This document shows positions 44,501-57,100 of a DNA stretch of 64,000 bases, piece by piece. The number at the start of each line of letters is the position of its first letter. Positions within the stretch are counted from its first letter, which is position 1. The stretch is from Desarmillaria ectypa (lineage: Eukaryota; Basidiomycota; Agaricomycetes; Agaricales; Physalacriaceae), in contig JAUDYN010000001.1 of the NCBI GenBank assembly GCA_030407005.1, positions 3,534,001-3,598,000 on the forward strand, in the 5' to 3' direction. The position numbers and the translations under genes are program-made. The notes below the pieces were generated by a model that was not told the DNA's origin, ran no database searches, and saw nothing but the letters and a program-made list of their open reading frames with translations.

Positions 44501-45319
44501 GAGAGCTTTCGTATTCATATAGGCCGCAGAACTCACCCAAGATGGAGGCATAGGCACATACGTGTCAATTGGATGCATATATTGCATGTTTTCAAACGAT
44601 TTGCGTGGCGCTATGGTTGTAACTTCTGGTGATATCATCAGGACGCAGCTACGAAGACTTCTGTCACTCACCTGCACTTTTTTTATGCCAGAAATCCGGT
44701 CTCTTCGATGAGTAAATTGGGGACATGGCATGACGTAGTGAGCGAGAGAATACGTTGACGGCGGAGGAAGGAACAAGGCGAGCAGAGGCAGGCCATGAGG
44801 CCTGAATTATGTCAGCTATTGCCTCTTGCCTCCGATCGCCACCTTCGTGCATTGGCGAAGGTCCACCAAATGGTTATCGATGTTCTCGGCTGATTGAATG
44901 TTTCCCACTGTAATTAAAGGTTACTCGGGGCATATATTAGTGTGTCTTCTGTTTCTTTCTGTGCAGCGTGATCGATGACCTTTGCCATCATTAACAGCGG
45001 CAGGCTTTGGTTAGCTTCCAATTCTTATTGTATCAATAATATGCCAGTGAACCCCAGTATAATGAGCTTCGCGTTCTCTCCACATTCGGCGCCACAATAG
45101 AATTAGTTGCCACGATAGTTCATTCTCTTCCTGTCATCTGTTGTTCTTTCGACTCAGAAGCGCACCATTTTCTATGATAATCAAGTTTTCGACATCTCCC
45201 TCGCCCTCTCCTCGCTTTGGTCGAAGATTCCCTGGGCAGGAAAATATATCTAGATGTGTCAACTCAGCATGATATATAATACTGCAATGTAGTAAGGGCT
45301 GCAAGGTCAGGCGTTTATA
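41531..45319. other. Gene-poor region, second part, with one coding-like island
   Basis: A minus-strand stretch at about 43082–43257, bounded by an AACAG acceptor and a GTGAAT donor, encodes NLHEDISAHMLKCTKDFRVI then SSRQAVKHCYRDYMTEDPML, which reads like a conserved exon, but stops follow nearby (after a possible QKYFDNPNKTHGTLG exon). At 43830–44160 GCCGAAAA-like words recur. A 118-codon plus frame and a 106-codon minus frame overlap at 43390–43750; neither can be chosen. The last 50 bp hold the subtilisin promoter. Confidence 0.4.
45273..45279 (+). promoter_or_regulatory. TATA box of subtilisin gene 1
   Basis: TATATAA lies 41 bp before the ATG at 45320, a typical position for a regulated fungal gene. 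Confidence 0.5.
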
Positions 45320-48300
45320 ATGAAGGCGTCTTCTCTCAGGCCGTTCATCCCTATTCTCTTTGCGTGGTGCTCTCTGGCATCTTTTCCTCTCAACTTGGTT
45401 CGGAGGGAAACTAATCTGCCTTTCGTGGCAAACAAATTCATTGTAGAACTGGACAGTGTTGCCGATATCACAGGTAAAAGATCTGGCGTCCCGGTACGCG
45501 CATTCTTCTACTTTCAGTTTTGGCGACAGGTCCTGATCAATTGTGGAGGTCCATGAACGCCTTTACGCGACCTTGAACGAACGAGCTGTCGGCTTTCAAA
45601 TCGACAAAGAGTTCAATGCTCCCGAAATCTTTGTGGGAGCTGCTCTGACTCTGGAGGTGAGTTCAATCAGCCTTCTGAGGCATTCGGCTCAGCATTCCAT
45701 TATTTAGAACCCTACTGTCAGCTACAACTCGGATCATCTGATTCGTGTATCTAACACCATTCTTTTCAGGATGTTGCCCACCTCTCAAGCGCCGTGGAAG
45801 GTATTAAATCCGTCCGCCCTGTCCAAATGTTTAATCGTCCAGCGTAAGGTGTTTGCCTATGTGAATCGATAATTTTCATTTGAGTAACTGTCAGACCCGT
45901 CTTCTCACACATCGTCACGGGCATCAATGATGCAGCTATACCCCCTGATTCTCAATCAACGCATATTCTAACGGTACGTCATGTTGCAGGATCGTTTCGC
46001 TTTTCCTATTAATTCATACGGCATAGGGTGTCGACAAACTACATGCGGCTGGAATTACAGGATCTGGGGTCAAAATCGGAATGTGAGTGACGTTCTGGTC
46101 GTTTGGGCTGAATGATCCTACAAGTTTGTAGACTTGACACTGGTTCGATCGTCTTTCTCAGTGTTCTGCATTCTCTGAACAGTTTAACAGGGATTGATTA
46201 CACGCATCCTCTACTTGGAGGGGGGTTTGGTCCAGGCTTCAAGGTAGTGGGAGGATACGACCTTGTCGGTGACAATTTTAACGGTAAGGTCAGCCGGCTC
46301 GTGGGGGCATCATCATCTCACCTATTTTTCTTTTAGGTACGAATACCCCCGTTCCCGACTCAGATCCGTTAGATCAGTGTGAAGGTATGGATCACGAAAG
46401 TCTGAAAAATCACGGATGTTGCTGATGCATAGACCAGGTCATGGAACCCACGTCGCTGTTAGTCTGTTTAATTCTTCTAAGACGGGACATACCGACGCAA
46501 CGCGCAATTTTCACAGGGAATCATTGCCGCGGATCCTATAAATGCATACAATATCAGTGGAGTTGCCTACTCATCTTCGATATCCGCCTACAGGATCTTT
46601 GGCTGTAAAGGCTTCGTCACGGATGGTGGTATGTCTTTCCATCAAGGTTACAAGACTTAGTTTAACGATTTATTTCATCTGCAGTGATTATCGATGCCTT
46701 AATCATGGGATATAACGATGGTCAAGATATCCTGACTTTGTCGCTGGGCGGTGCCGCTGGGTGGACAGAATCTGCGAGCTCGGTCGTGGCAAGCAGAATT
46801 GCAGCCACTGGGAAGATTGTCACTATCGCCGCCGGTAACGATGTAGGAGCTCTTCCTCCCTATTATACTTTCTCCATGAACTCTTTTTCAGGGTTCTTCT
46901 GGTTCCTGGTTTTCCTCCGGCCCAGGTAATGGCATCGACGTCATTTCGGTCGGAAGTTTAGATAAGTATGAGGATTTTTTTATTTGACCAGTCCACGGAG
47001 TGTTGATGCCTTGTGAAGCACAATGATACCCTTGCAAAATGCCACTGTGGGCGGAGTGGTGCATAACCCAATTACATATTTTGAAACCTTTCCATTCCCT
47101 ATAACGAAGGCGCTTCCTATCTATGCAATTTCCAACGATACGAATATTGTGGACGACGCCTGTTCGGCCTTGCCTGATTCTACACCTGATCTTTCAAATT
47201 TCTTGGTCATTGTCAGAAGAGGGACCTGTGCTTTCGTATGTCTTCGGAACCTTTCCCGACACGTCGTTAATCTTTCCTCATAGACGCAAAAGCTTGCAAA
47301 CATTGCTACCAAAGGGGCTACCGTTGCGTTCATTTACGAGTGAGAATGACTTCATGCCATCCTCTTATCTTGCTTATTTCTAACCCTTTAGTAATGGCAA
47401 TGGATTTGCGGGTATCTCTGTTGGTAATTTCACTGCCGCCCTCATCCAGGCGGCGGACGGTGAATTTGTAGGTTCTTCAAGTTTTCAATCATTCAACGTT
47501 TCAATCATCAGATGTCACATTCTAGCTTGTATCTCAGTTCGCTGCAGGTGTCCCTGTTACGATTTCTTTCCCCCAATCTGGAGGATCATATAGTTATCCT
47601 AATCCTGCAGGAGGCTTGATCTCATCTTTCACTAGGTACTTTACTATTCATGCCACCAGCGTACACTTATTTGCTCCAGCTATGGCCCTACGAACGATTT
47701 TTTCTTCAAACCTGCTATCGCTGCACCCGGTGGTAATATCTTGTCGACTTTGCCCATAAACTTCGGTTCTTTTGGCGTCGAGTCCGGAACATCAATGGCT
47801 ACCCCCTTCGCAGCCGGCTGTGCTGCTCTACTGTTGAGCGTCAAAGGAAAAAACCCGTCTATCGGTAGGACGGCTCGTACCTTGTTCGAAACGACGGCAA
47901 CTTTGGTCTCTTCAAGTCATACGGACGGCGACCCGTGGCAAACAGTTACGCAACAAGGTGCTGGTTTGATCAACGCCTACAACGCCATCTATACCACCAC
48001 GATTGTGTCTCCCGGAGAACTCATATTGAACGATACGGCAAACTTTCAAGGACTGTGAGTGTTTGGTTTCGCCAGCTGGCGCCAACAGCTTATACTTGCT
48101 CTAGTCAACTATTTACGGTTCAGAATACGGGGAAGACTGCTAAATCGTATCAACTAAGCCATGTCCCTGCGGGTACTGCCATAACTATCAGGCCGGTACG
48201 ATAGTTCATTGCGATGTTGTAGACAGTCCTCTTGACCCGTGCATTGCCAGGGTACCTTTTTCCCAGCCCTAGGCCCTGTTCCATTGACGTCAGACCAAGC

Positions 48301-49106
48301 CAAGGTATGGCTGAGTCAAACGAAGTTCACGCTTCAACCTAGTCATAAGACGACGATAGTCGCATCTTTCACCGCACCTTCGGGGCTCAATTCCTCTTTG
48401 CTTCCCGTTTATAGTGGATTCATACAAGTTTCAAGCGGCAGTGAAACCGTCCACGTGTCATATATGGGCTTGGCAGCATCTCTGAAGGACCAGCAAGTCG
48501 TCGACAACACTGATTTCTTATTCGGCGTACCTCTACCACTTATCTTGAACGCCGATGGACACGTACAGAATGGGCCAATCAACTATACATTTGCCAACGG
48601 CAATGATTTCCCCAGTTTGCTTTTCCGGTAAATCGTTCAATTTGCTTTCTTGTCCGCAGTCATTGACTGATGGGACCTCAGTCTGGCTTTCGGGACGCCT
48701 CTCCTTCGAATAGACCTGGTTGAGTCCAGCATCGATTTCCAACCAACCTTCAATACTCGTGCGCTGGATCCCAGTCATTTCTTTACATTCCCTCATATGC
48801 ATAATGGCGGGAGTTTTGCACGGGTGAAGATCGTCGGACCGTTAGCTGAATTGGACTTCTTGAGTCGGAATGATGAGGTAAATTGTATGTTTTCGCGCAC
48901 CATATTTTGCTGATAAGTCGCCAAAGGATCCTAATAATTTCGGATACAATACGATCGCAATGAAATCACCGGTTTTCGCCAATGGTACTGCTATACCTAA
49001 TGGCTCGTACAAATTCCTTTTACGTGCGCTGAAGGTGACAGGTGATCCGAAAAAGGAGGAGGATTTCGAGAGCTGGCTGAGCCCTGTCATAGGAATTGTA
49101 GCTTAG
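45320..49106 (+). CDS. Secreted subtilisin-like serine protease (S8, PA domain), paralogue 1
   Basis: Extracellular endopeptidase of the minor extracellular protease/Vpr type. About 18 exons code for roughly 900 aa. Signal peptide MKASSLRPFIPILFAWCSLA; inhibitor-like prodomain (FIVELDSVADITGKR, VEGIKSVRPV); catalytic domain with Asp in GILDTGIDYTHPLLGGGFGP, His in QCEGHGTHVAG and Ser in SGTSMATPFAAGCAALL. A PA domain is inserted before the Ser (DDACSALPDSTPDLSNFLVI, VRRGTCAF, GATVAFIYDNGNG). The C-terminal domain runs from FTVQNTGKTAKSYQLSHVPA to ESWLSPVIGIVA. The Asp-containing exon is only 11 nt (46132–46142). A 55-nt intron within 48190–48250 restores TAITIRPGTFFPALGPVPL, so the apparent break there is not real. 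It has a tandem paralogue 560 bp downstream. Confidence 0.92.
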
Positions 49107-49669
49107 TGTCTTATTTATTCGTTCGTCCTTCTGTCTTTATAAGATACAACATCTTATGCTGCTGATTAATAGTCCCGTCTCACGTGTGCAATGTCGACTT
49201 CATACGCAAGATAAGACCGTTAAACCTGTCTTGGAATCATCATAGCTATGATAGCCTGTCAAATTTGGTTGGATGTAAAGGGCGATAGTTTCCAGGTAGG
49301 TTACAATGCCTTGGCGTCGTTTTGTAGCATCTGCCCCCAAGAACTCAGTTGTTGTTTTCGAACAACTTCCGGCTTATCATAGGCTTGTCCATGGGAAGAT
49401 CTGGTGGGAATCTTCCTTTCTGTAAGGTACGATGATTGACAACCACGAGCTTCGGAGTATGACCACATGCAAACAGTTCTACCGTTATCGTTGATCAGAA
49501 AAACCCTTGCTTCCTCAACTTATTCCACTTGCTTGGTTCTTTCTTGGTGTATGAATTAATGTCGGTCACCACACATCGCAACTCTGGCGCATGATCGCGG
49601 GTATCGCAGCTCTAGATACATAAATGCCATCTTCGATGCAAGTGCACTTGACCTCCAGGTTCATTCGCA
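49107..49669. other. Spacer between the tandem subtilisin genes
   Basis: 563 bp with the 3' flank of paralogue 1 and promoter of paralogue 2. No gene recognised. It does not obviously match the upstream flank of paralogue 1. Confidence 0.45.
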
Positions 49670-52600
49670 ATGGTCTCAACTTCCCTCGTTGCTGCCATCT
49701 TGGCCTTGTACACGAGCTCGGTCAATGCCCAAGTGGATTCTCTTTCTGGCATTGCCAAAACTACCACTCTGCTCACGCAAACCAATAAGTTCATCATCGA
49801 GGTAGATGATCCTTCGCAAATTCCCACCAAACGATCGCTGGAAGGAGCTTCGGTATGTTTATTGCATTTCCGTCTCTATGGCAATGTAACCTCACCTTGT
49901 TGTACAGCCTCATGAAATATTGTACGCCTATCTCGAGGAACGAGATGTAAGATATGAAGTCGACAAGGAGTATGATACGGCGGACATATTTGTCGGGGCG
50001 GCAGTGACACTCGCAGTAAGCGCGTTCCTTGAATGTCTGACGCTCATAAATCCAATACAACCAATTTTAGGATGCTCAGGTATCCTTTAGCATACTATAA
50101 CGACGCGACTACTAGAACTAAGTAACAATTTTAGGACGCAGCTGAACTTGGCGCCGCCGAGGGTATTAAAGCAGTTCGGCCTGTCCGAGTCTATCCTCCT
50201 CCAACGTCAGTCTTCACTTAGTCGATTTCCAACCTGAAACGCATCCCCACTGAGCTAGGCTTCCACGGTGGGATGTCATGACGGAAGATGATACGCCGGA
50301 CATCCAAACCACCCACGCCCTAACGGTCAGGCTTTCTCAATTTTGTTCGTATCATCTGGTGCTAAATATATTGAAGGGAGTTGACAAGGTTCATGCCGAG
50401 GGTAACTTTGGCGCTGGGATACTTGTTGGAATGTGAGTCCATATCTCCTAGGATTTCCCGCATATTCCCGACATCTTGCAGAATAGACACTGGTACTATT
50501 CTATCGATCTGACTTCTCACCAGCGGATTGATATCGGGGCCTAGGCGTTGATTATACCCATCCGGCTCTTGGAGGTGGATTTGGTCCGAGCTACAAAGTT
50601 ATCGGTGGCTACGACTTTGTTGGTGATGATTACACTGGTATGAATCTTAACTATGTACGAAACAGACTCTCAATCGGTCTCTGACAGGTTCCAATGTTCC
50701 TGTCCCTGATGACGATCCACTGGACCAATGTGAGGGTCACGGAACACATGTTGCTGTAAGCTCGAGACAACCATTCGATCTAGTGCTCAACCGCTGGCTT
50801 ACAGGGCATACTTGGGGCTGATCCAGATAATCCGTATAGCATCAGCGGTGTTGCTTATCAGGCGTCTATTAATGCCTATAGAGTCTTTGGTTGTGAAGGT
50901 TCGGTAGGAGACGACGGCAAGTTCTTTCTGTACACATCGGAAGATACCTTTGACCCATTATTCCAGTACTTGTTGATGCTCTGCTCCGGGGATACGAGGA
51001 CGGCAATGACATTCTCACCTTGTCGATAGGTGGTACTGATGGCTGGACAGAGGGTACGAGTTCCGTTGTTTCTAGCAGAATCGCTGCGACCGGAAAGGTT
51101 GTCACTATCGCCGCTGGTAATTCTGTACGTCCGACTAACCACAGCGGCTCGACATAAAACTGACCCTTTGAATAGGGTGCTTCTGGTGCCTGGTTTACTT
51201 CTGGCCCTGGAAATGGTATCAATGTCATTTCTGTTGCAAGTTTAGATAAGTACGGTATTTTGTACCTGTTCCGTGAAGGTGATGTCTAATCCTCCCTTGT
51301 AGCACTGCAGTTCCGCTGCAGAATGCCACCGTTGGTGGCGTCGAGCACGACCCAATCACGTACTATCAGACGACTCCTTTGCCTGTCCTTGAAACTCGAT
51401 TGATTTATGTTACTTCAAATGACACGACAGTCGCAGACGACGCCTGTAGTGCGCTTCCTGATGATACACCTGATCTTTCGTCATACGTGGTTATAATACG
51501 CCGTGGCACTTGCACTTTTGTATACACTCTTGCATTCATAAAGCGACATCATTCTGACCATACTCTGGACAGGTTACCAAATTGGCAAATATTGCCGACA
51601 AAGGAGCAACAGTAGCTTTGATCTATGAGTCAGTCATATTACTATGAGCTATATGTGATACCTCTAAACTCTTTGATCTCCCTAGTAATGGCAATGGATT
51701 CGGTGCTATCGCAGTCGATGACTACAATGCATCTCTCATACAGTCAGCTGACGGAGAATTTGTATGGATTCATTTTTGAGAGATCATAGCTCTGTTGGTA
51801 ATGAGCCCAATGCAGCTAGTCGAGGCATACGCCGCTGGTACCGCAGTAACGATTACGTTCCCTCAAACTGGAGCGTCCTACGACTACCCAGATCCCGATG
51901 GCGGGCTCATCTCTACGTTCACTAGGTTGGTTGCATTGCCCAACTTTCTTCGCATGGGTATTCACGGTCCAGTAGCTATGGTCCTTCCAACGACTTCTAC
52001 TTCAAGCCAGCAGTCACCGCCCCTGGCGGTAACATTCTATCAACTTTGCCTCTCAATTCCTATGGACTTCTATCGGGGACCTCGATGGCTACACCTTTTG
52101 TTGCAGGATGCGCCGCCCTTCTCTTCTCCGCCAAGGGAACAAGCTCTGAAGTTGGACTGTCAGCTAGAAGTCTCTTCGAATCCACTGCAAAGGCGATCTC
52201 GTCCAGCCACACAGACGGAGACCCGTACCAGACAGTGACGCAGCAGGGAGCCGGATTGATAAATGTCTATGATGCGATACATTTCGCAACAACACTCATC
52301 CCAGGAGAACTAATCTTGAATGACACGGCCCACTTCCAAGGCAGGTGAGTATAGGATGTTGGGCGCCCTTGAAAATCTTGACTAACACATTCTTTTTAAA
52401 CAAAAGCCAGACGTTGACCATCAAGAATACGGGATCAACTTCGAAAGATTACAACATAACGAACGTTCCCACCGGAACGGCAGTCACCGTCGCTGAGGTA
52501 GATCCAGCCTGTAGCTACTTAAAAACCCTACTGATAACGGAAATGAAGGGATCCGTCGTTGTTGCTAACGGACCTGTTCCACTGTCCGCCGATTATGCAA

Positions 52601-53372
52601 CCGCAAGCTTCAGTCATGGAAGCTTCACGCTTCAAGCTCAAGAGTCTATTGACATCATCGTGACAATTACGCCTCCCAGCGGTGTTGATGCATCTACATT
52701 CCCAGTTTACGGTGGATTTATTCAAGTGATCAGTGGCAGTGAAATTGTTCATGCTACATACCTTGGTCTTGCTGCTTCGCTCTATGACAAACAAGTCATC
52801 GACGATACGGATTATTACTTTGGTGTCGACTTGCCAGTCATTTTGGACGCAGATGGATTTGTGCAAACTGACCCGACGAATTACACGTTCGCCACTTCCG
52901 ATTATCCGTCACTGCTGTTCAGGTAAGCATTCAAAAGCATTAAGAAGCATCCAAGACGCTGATCCAGACGAAGACTTGCTTTCGGCTCCCCCACTGTTAG
53001 CATCGATCTTGTGACCGCTGATGCGACTCTGGAACGTCGCAATAAACCGACCTTAACATTCATCGAAGGCAGTCTGGTGGCATTGATGGGTCCGGATGTA
53101 GTCGGATCCATAGCCGAACTGGATTATTATCCTCGTAGTGATGACTCGGTAATGAAGTGGTCTCATCCATCAGGCGATTCATCTGACAACTCTAGAAACA
53201 GGACAACCCTTACTACCTGCTGGACCTTACCACCCCAACATTTGCCAATGGTACTACGATTCCCGATGGCAGTTACAGACTACTTTTCCGTGCACTCAAG
53301 GTCACAGGAGATCCTTCAAAGGAAAGCGACTATGAAAGTTGGTTGAGTCCCATTATTGGTGTTGTTGCATAA
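49670..53372 (+). CDS. Secreted subtilisin-like serine protease (S8, PA domain), paralogue 2
   Basis: Tandem paralogue of the preceding gene with the same exon plan. Signal peptide MVSTSLVAAILALYTSSVNA; prodomain (NKFIIEVDDPSQIPTKR); Asp in GIIDTGVDYTHPALGGGFGP, His in QCEGHGTHVAG, Ser in LSGTSMATPFVAGCAALLFS; PA region DDACSALPDDTPDLSSYVVI with IRRGTCTF; C-terminal end ESWLSPIIGVVA. All three catalytic residues are present. Distinctive splicing: the Asp sits in an 11-nt microexon (50482–50492); the intron at 50917–50966 begins GC; a spare 9-nt exon-like unit lies at 50071–50079; and a 51-nt in-frame intron near 52498–52551 (GTAGAT…ATGAAG) is inferred from alignment to paralogue 1. It converges with the Yippee gene, leaving only 22 bp between stop codons. 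Confidence 0.92.
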
Positions 53373-53394
53373 ATAGGTAAGAAGGTAGTTAGCG

Positions 53395-54028
53395 TTATTG
53401 GTTAGGAAATTTGGAAAGATGATTGTATTGTACCCCTTCCTCCGAATCTAGCGTCCATGAGTTCTCTTTGATCAGCTTCTCTCGCTCAAGCAAATATTTA
53501 CCTAAAATTACAGGTATATGTTAAGTACGCGGCAGTTAACGTGCCGAACTCACCCTCCTTGTACTTCTGAGAGTAATCAGATGCTTTGTGGTAGTACCAA
53601 CCAAGTCTATCATTGCAACCCAAGCAGTGTACGTCGGCAACGGTATGGACGCCGGTCCTATAACTCTCCAATAAGACATTTGAGAAATTACCGCAGAATA
53701 TTTTGATTCACAGAAGCGGCCGATCTTCCTTCTTACCGAGCTTCACGTTGGTGGCCGAGTACATCAGACTACAAGTCTCCAAGAGATTAGGCACAGTTTC
53801 TACAGGAAAAAGATACTGACTATCCTCGTCCATCGCGTCCAGAGAAAGACTTGCTAATAAGTTCGTCCTGGAGAGCCTAATCTCGCCGTTAGACATGTGA
53901 CGATGCGTACTCCGGTATCAAGGGCAACGAACTATCACAGCAGAACACTTTGCGCAGGAGTATGTGGGATGTCCATCGTATGTTTGAATTACTTGAGTTT
54001 TAGTAGCAGAATTTACTGTCGAAGACAT
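53395..54028 (-). CDS. Yippee-like zinc-binding protein
   Basis: Found only by exon joining: 53933–54028, 53821–53867, 53768–53712, 53657–53554 and 53501–53395 sum exactly to 137 codons (136 aa). Yippee proteins fold around one zinc held by two C-x2-C pairs; several act in ubiquitin-ligase or chromatin settings, but fungal roles are poorly known. Pair one is in PTYSCAKCSAVI, pair two in VADVHCLGCNDRLGWYYHKA. The diagnostic core SKSFSGRDGRGYL and LTGVHTVADVHCLGC is intact, as is SQKYKEGKYLLEREKLIKEN. A short extension follows the usual family end. It ends 22 bp from the stop of the convergent subtilisin gene and is divergent to VPS53 with 146 bp between start codons. Confidence 0.9.
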
Positions 54029-54174
54029 ATGGATACACCGAGGGTTAAAAAGCGTCAAAGAATCGAGCAAGGCTTGGTCACTGTTTGAATCAGGAAGCGG
54101 AGGTGACCGAAAGAGGAATATTTGGCTGGAGCCTTTAACCACAACTTTCTGTCTCTCTCCCATGCTCAGTGCCA
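54029..54174. promoter_or_regulatory. Compact bidirectional promoter, Yippee / VPS53
   Basis: 146 bp between divergent start codons. No TATA box recognised. Confidence 0.45.
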
Positions 54175-57100
54175 ATGAGTTCCAGCGAAAACCTACCAGG
54201 GAATGCTGAAGAGGCCGAGAAAACAACAAACGGAAGTTCTTCAATTACTGCGGACCTCGGGAATGGCTTTAATCTCGTAGACATCTTGAACACACATTTG
54301 CCTGACGGTATGCTCGAGTTCAATATCACTGGAACCACGCTGAAGACATCCAATAGAGGCATCTTTGGCAGAGACAGAAGTGCTGCAGCATAGAATCCAT
54401 GATGAACAGCGAGAATTGAAGAAAGAAATCAATGCATTGCATGCCCAATTGAAGCAAAGCCAGGATTCCAATAAAATGCAGCTCATTCAAGAACTCATTT
54501 CGGTTAGCCTTGATTTGGATGTTACACTTCATGTCTTGACAGAAATTTAGGAACTGCTGGGTCAAATGTCCCGTATACGCGAAAAGGCCGCGGAATCAGA
54601 GGCCGTCGTCCGGAATATCACAAAGGATATCCAGGTCCTGGATCTGGCGAAGAAAAATTTGATCCTGAGTATGACTACTCTGAAGAGGCTACAAATGCTT
54701 GGTGCGTCATCAACCTCTTGATAATGGACTCGTGCATCTGATACGAATTAGTGAATGCTTTGACTCAGCTAGAAGATCTTGTAAAGGAGAGAAAGTACCG
54801 CGAAATGGCGCAAACGCTTTCTGTATGGTCATATTCTCTTTCTTCGATAGCATCCTGAGAACTGATAAGCTCAGGCTGTGAAGGAAATCGCGGTAGCTTT
54901 CAAACCTATGGTTTCTGTTCCACGCGTGTCGCAAGTCTGGCGCCAGATACAACAGGTGCAAGGAGCCATTCGGACAATTGTTGAGGCGGACTTCGATAAA
55001 TTGTACGTGCCTCCACTGTCATTTCTTGCTTGGTTCTAAAGCCTTGGTATTAGCTATTTAGAAGATCCAAACAAGCAACTCAAAGCCTCAACGATTGCGG
55101 ATGCTTGCCTAGTAGTGGACGCTCTAGGCAATGACGTACGGTCAACCCTTATCGATAGATACGTGTCCATAGAGCTCAAAGAGTACCGGCAAATCTTCCG
55201 AACCACTGACGAAGCCGGCCAGCTGGACAATATTTCGAGGCGCTTCTCATGGTTTCATAGATTGCTACAGTCCCATGAGCTGCACCAGGGAAGAATATTC
55301 CCAGGCGAATGGAGAGTTGGCTGGCGGTTACTATGTAAATTTGTCGAGATAACTCGGTAAGCACGTACCACGTTTTAAGCATCTGCTCACCCACCTTTGT
55401 TCATAGAGAAGACTTTTCTGCATTACTGTCAAAAGCCGGAAAATCCCTCAACGTCAAGACTCTTCTCGATAATCTGCAGCTCACTACAGATTTTGAGGCA
55501 TCGATGTCTAAGAAGTGGGCAACGCCAGTACGTAATCTTCAGACGCGTCTTTCATGCTTGTTCATCCAGTTCTTGTAGTTTACTGACCTTCTGGCCGTGG
55601 GAAATCTGCCTACTGGATCTATCAAACCCATATCCACTGCTTTCGAGCCACACATGAGCGTTTTCGTTGATGCGCAGGACAAGTGAGCGCTTTCGGTGTC
55701 TTCGCACCGTACTCTAACAATGTCTTTCAAGGGCGCTAGCGGATATGTTAGCTCCCCACAGGAAGGGTAAAACCGTCAGCTCTCAACCTCGTGGTTCTCT
55801 AGAAGCAACTTCTACGCCGATTGATGCCGACGATGGCAATTCTCCTTTGACAGTCCTTCCGTCGTCGACAGAATTGTTCTATTTCTATGGTCAAAGCTTA
55901 GAACAGTGCGCGAAACTATCAGCAGGGCAGCCCCTTTTCGATCTCTGTTTGTTACATAAGAAATGGTTGAAAATCTATGCGGGTGTGTTGTATCGATCTC
56001 TGTTCAGATATCGTTGTAACGCGGCATGCAGAGGATATTTTGATTGCCAGTCTTAAGAGGTGGGTTCCTTCCTTTATTGGCGCGTTGATTCATCCGGCAT
56101 TTGTCTTAGGCCCCCAATCACTTCCCAGGGTCGCAAATCTATAGAATCTCGCTACGACGCCAACGCAATGCATCAGGCATCTCTAGTGATCAACACCGCG
56201 GACTACTGCCAAGCTACCGCACTCGAAGTACTGTATTCTGCTTCGTATACAGCACGTGATTCTGATATCAATCCGCAAGCTGGAGCAAAAGATTCGAGAG
56301 AAAATCAATGCCGAGTTCAAGGATAAGGTGTCTCTCCAGAGAGAATGTGATCTATTCGTCGGGTACGCTATTTCACAATCATACATATCATGGTCACTGA
56401 CGATAAAGCTCCAGTGCCGTCTCTTCTGCCATCTCCGTTCAGCTCCGGGAACTCGAGGTTGTTTGTGATCCTGCCTTTACGACCATGGTGCGGACATCAT
56501 GGACGTTGTTAGCTCAGGTTGTTGGCCCCTCGACTTATACCTCTGATTTGGTTAGAGCGGCGGAACAGGTCATCGAAGCCGTCAAACCGCGGATAGAGCA
56601 GAAGAAGTATCTCAGGAATCTCTTTGACAAGGCTTACAAGTGTGTTAAAACATACTATCATTTCGTTGGCGTTCTCAACTTTCATCCAGCCTTATCCTCA
56701 CGAAGTTTACCACTTCTCTCGTCAAGAGTAGGCCGCTGGGAGAGATCGGAGCGGAACAGGTATGTCCTTTACGCGCTAACAGCACCCGTACGTTAACTCT
56801 GGCCTCCCCCCTGAACAGCTGTTGATAGACCTGCAAACAATTAAGGCCTATTTGTCCAAGATGCCTGGAGATGCCTTGACAACGACGACGTACGCTTCAA
56901 ATACTTGCTTCTTCAATTGTCTCTCTAATGTGTTGTTCAGGTACACTCGTGGACTTTCAAAGATCACGTCAAGGCTGGAGTCTCTATTAAAAGTTATCGT
57001 CACACCTATTGTTAGTGTCTTCTTTCTCACAAGCAAGAATTAATTTTTGACCAGCTTGATTATCTAGGATCCTCCCGAAGGGTTCATACTTAATTACACC

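Noticed and set aside
44357..44776. 139-codon minus-strand frame
   Set aside because: Starts with TTG, has no domain, signal or exon partner; its length is not beyond chance in this composition.
36715..45319. Transposon in the gene-poor block
   Set aside because: No terminal repeats, target-site duplications, transposase, integrase or reverse-transcriptase motifs could be identified by eye.
48181..48250. Apparent nonsense/frame break in the C-terminal domain of subtilisin 1
   Set aside because: A 55-nt GT–AG intron (GTACGATAG…TTGCCAG) removes the stop and restores IRPGTFFPALGPVPL, matching paralogue 2.
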